Shown here: positions 62,268-64,000 of the stretch, piece by piece
Layout of the letters: each line of letters starts with the position of its first letter
Numbering within the stretch: the first letter of the stretch is position 1
Source: Mycoplasmopsis bovis 8790
Lineage (GTDB): Bacteria; Bacillota_I; Bacilli_A; Mycoplasmatales; Metamycoplasmataceae
Direction of reading: 5' to 3'
Length of the DNA: 64,000 bases
Assembly: GCF_005061465.1 (NCBI RefSeq)
Contig: NZ_LAUS01000007.1
Span: 1 to 64,000, forward strand
Position numbers and translations under genes: made by a program
Notes under the pieces: model-generated
The model's database searches: none
What the model saw: the letters and a program-made list of their open reading frames with translations, nothing else
Told to the model about the DNA's origin: nothing

Positions 62268-63869
62268 TTATTTTTTAGATTTTGACTCTTCCATTTTGCT
62301 TTTTATCTTATTTAGCTTTTCCTTCTTTTTAAGCTCTTGTTTTGCTTCTCTTTCTATTTGCTTTTGTCTAATTAACTCTTGTTTTGCTAATAATTTAGCT
62401 GAAAGAATGTTTGATTCAGAACTTATTAAACCTTCAGTTTTAGCAACTAATGTGGCTACAACAGCACCAGAAGTTACATTAACTCCTGTTCTACCCATAT
62501 CGAATAAGCCATCTAATGAACCAACAATTGCATAAACTGGGCCAAATCAAGCTCCTAAACCTAGACCGCTAAGCACACCAGACGTTAAAACTGTTGCAGT
62601 TCCAGGAATACCACTAATACCTAATGAAGCAACTAGGGTAATTAATAAAGCAAGAATAAAGAATACTGCTAACCCTTGCGAATGAATTGAAAGTCCGGTG
62701 GTGCCTGTTCATAATAAGCTAGTTATAACTCCTGATTGAACACCAGCACATCCCATTAAACCCATTGTTGTTGATAAAGGTGTAACTGTTGAAACAACAC
62801 TATCATCAAGTTTTACATCTTCTTTTAATGTTTCCATAGACATTGGCAATGTCGCATTTGATGATTGGGTCGCAAAACCTTGAATTAAAATCTTTGCACA
62901 ATGTCTTCATCAAGCCACTACATTTACTCTGTTTATTAATAATAATATTGTTAAAAATACTAATGAAATTGTTAGTCCTAAATATCCTACGCCTAATACT
63001 TTTCCAATTGCCGCTAAAGCACCAATAGGTTTTGCTATCACCGATGAAGCTATCATTGACATAACAGCTAATGGCATAATTTTCATAAATGTAGTTAGAA
63101 TCGATGAAACAATTGTTCATGCACCATCCATAAAGTTTCTAATTTTTTGCATTTGCTCAGGCTTTTTCTTTGACAATAATTTAACTGAATGTCCAAATAA
63201 AGCAGCCATTACAATTAAAGAAATAACCATTGTACCAGCTCATGGAGTAATTACATTGCTTGGCAAGTATTCTCAAATTATAACTGGAAGAGGTTGAGTT
63301 TCCTTAGGAAGTTTTTTATCAGCAACATTATCTAAACTCAAATTAGAACCAGCGCCAATTTTTAAGGCATATCCTATTCAGAATGTAACAGCGAATGCAA
63401 AAGCTGTATTAAGTAATAATAATGCTACACCTTTAAGCGAAATACGTCCAACATTTTTGTTACCAGGGCGCGAAACTACCCTAAAAATAGCAATAAACAC
63501 AACAGGAGCAGTAAGTAATAAAATACCATTAATGAAAATATTTTTAGCTAATGATACTCATATATTTGTTTGTTCTGCTCATTTTATATAACTAGGGTTT
63601 TCCTCACGAGTTAATTCACCATTAACTTTTATTGCAGGCTTAAATTTATCAACTAAGCCAAATTCTGGAAATTTGTTTATTCCTTGAATAACTATTCCAA
63701 AGGCTAAACCTATAGCTAGTCCAATTAAAACTCGATAGATAAATTTTAGTTTAAAACGTTTAAATGTAAATCATAATCCAATCTGGATTCCTATAAATAG
63801 AATAATAGCTAAAGCAGCTTGCCAACTACTTATTGCTAAAAATCTATCTAATAAAGCATTATTACTCAT
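62268..63869 (-). CDS. DAACS-family symporter, possibly for cystine
   Basis: A 533-residue transporter of the dicarboxylate/amino acid:cation symporter family with 8-9 hydrophobic segments. Family motifs in the C-terminal half: FATQSSNATLPMSMETL (the serine-rich re-entrant loop) and VGSLDGLFDMGRTGVNVTSG (the second loop with the cation-site Asp/Arg). A charged tail of about 50 Lys/Glu residues follows the last helix. SD AAAGGAG. Its start overlaps the stop of the upstream flavoprotein gene. The TcyP branch of this family imports L-cystine, and the disulfide-reductase-like partner supports that reading. Confidence 0.85.
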
Positions 63870-64000
63870 TATTCTCCTTTAAATATTTTTCTAAAGCTAT
63901 ATGAAATATGTCAACAACTCTAGAAAAAGGTGGCGAATACACCAAATCAATTTGCGATAGTGCTTTATTTAATTCAATTTGGTTTCAAACTAAACTAATT
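63862..64000 (-). CDS. C-terminal fragment of a CoA-disulfide-reductase/NADH-oxidase-like flavoprotein
   Basis: Only the last 45 or so codons are in the window; the gene continues beyond 64000. The end reads QIDLVYSPPFSRVVDIFHIA, the hallmark C-terminus (DLaYaPPFs...D..n.A) of CoA-disulfide reductases and related NADH oxidases. One TGA tryptophan is used. The stop overlaps the symporter start (ATGAGTAA), so the two are translationally coupled. Confidence 0.75.

Noticed and set aside
1-64000. CRISPR arrays, tRNA or rRNA genes
   Set aside because: No regularly spaced identical repeats and no cloverleaf or rRNA-like sequence was recognised by eye; a tRNAscan/Infernal run would settle this.

Overview
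The window is AT-rich chromosome from a mollicute. In-frame TGA codons must be read as tryptophan throughout: glpK, glpF, secA, hisS, aspS and the ABC permease are intact only under genetic code 4. Lipoproteins with short signal peptides ending in AAKC-like lipoboxes, glycerol uptake plus kinase, a water-forming-type NADH oxidase, and a substrate-binding/ATPase/double-permease operon of the p37-p29-p69 type all point to Mycoplasma/Mycoplasmopsis of the hominis group. The M. bovis/M. agalactiae lineage is my best guess, and that species-level placement is inference. No tRNA, rRNA, CRISPR array or insertion sequence was recognised.

Layout. 1-300 is a gene-free block of six consecutive hairpins. 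302-4570 carries a Zn alcohol dehydrogenase, dprA, a Cof-type HAD phosphatase and a YitT-like membrane protein. 4625-11277 (minus) is a conserved Firmicute-type run: Asp23-like, fakA, plsX, rnc, smc. 11457-14285 has recO and two tandem DHH phosphoesterases. 14420-18401 has a surface acid-phosphatase lipoprotein and glpK-glpF. 18492-21579 (minus) is hisS-aspS. 21817-25402 has an amino-acid permease, a Sua5/TsaC-like protein and an unknown membrane protein. 25531-26757 (minus) is rpsF-ssb-rpsR behind a leader that can pair with its own Shine-Dalgarno (SD). 27109-33237 has topA, a second alcohol dehydrogenase (minus), secA and a DUF2188 protein.

33345-37481 (minus) is a TPP-riboswitch-controlled ABC transporter: lipoprotein, ATPase, double permease. 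37801-39618 is an unknown coiled-coil, tail-anchored protein. 39731-45400 is glyS-dnaG-rpoD-nif3. Then come nox, a dUTPase-like protein, an S41-type protease lipoprotein, rpsB-tsf (minus) and a Dam-type methylase (minus).

53070-60643 is the accessory highlight. A second TPP riboswitch with a clear terminator/antiterminator switch heads a lipoprotein made of six tandem repeats. It is followed with very short gaps or an overlap by two leucine-rich-repeat lipoproteins and a second S41-like protease lipoprotein. rmuC follows. The window closes (minus) with a DAACS-family symporter and the C-terminal tail of a CoA-disulfide-reductase-like flavoprotein, a pairing that suggests cystine uptake and reduction.

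The main regulatory idea is that two separate TPP riboswitches lie about 16 kb apart on opposite strands. One controls a probable thiamine/TPP importer by hiding the SD. The other controls a repeat surface lipoprotein by transcription termination, suggesting a thiamine-responsive surface regulon.
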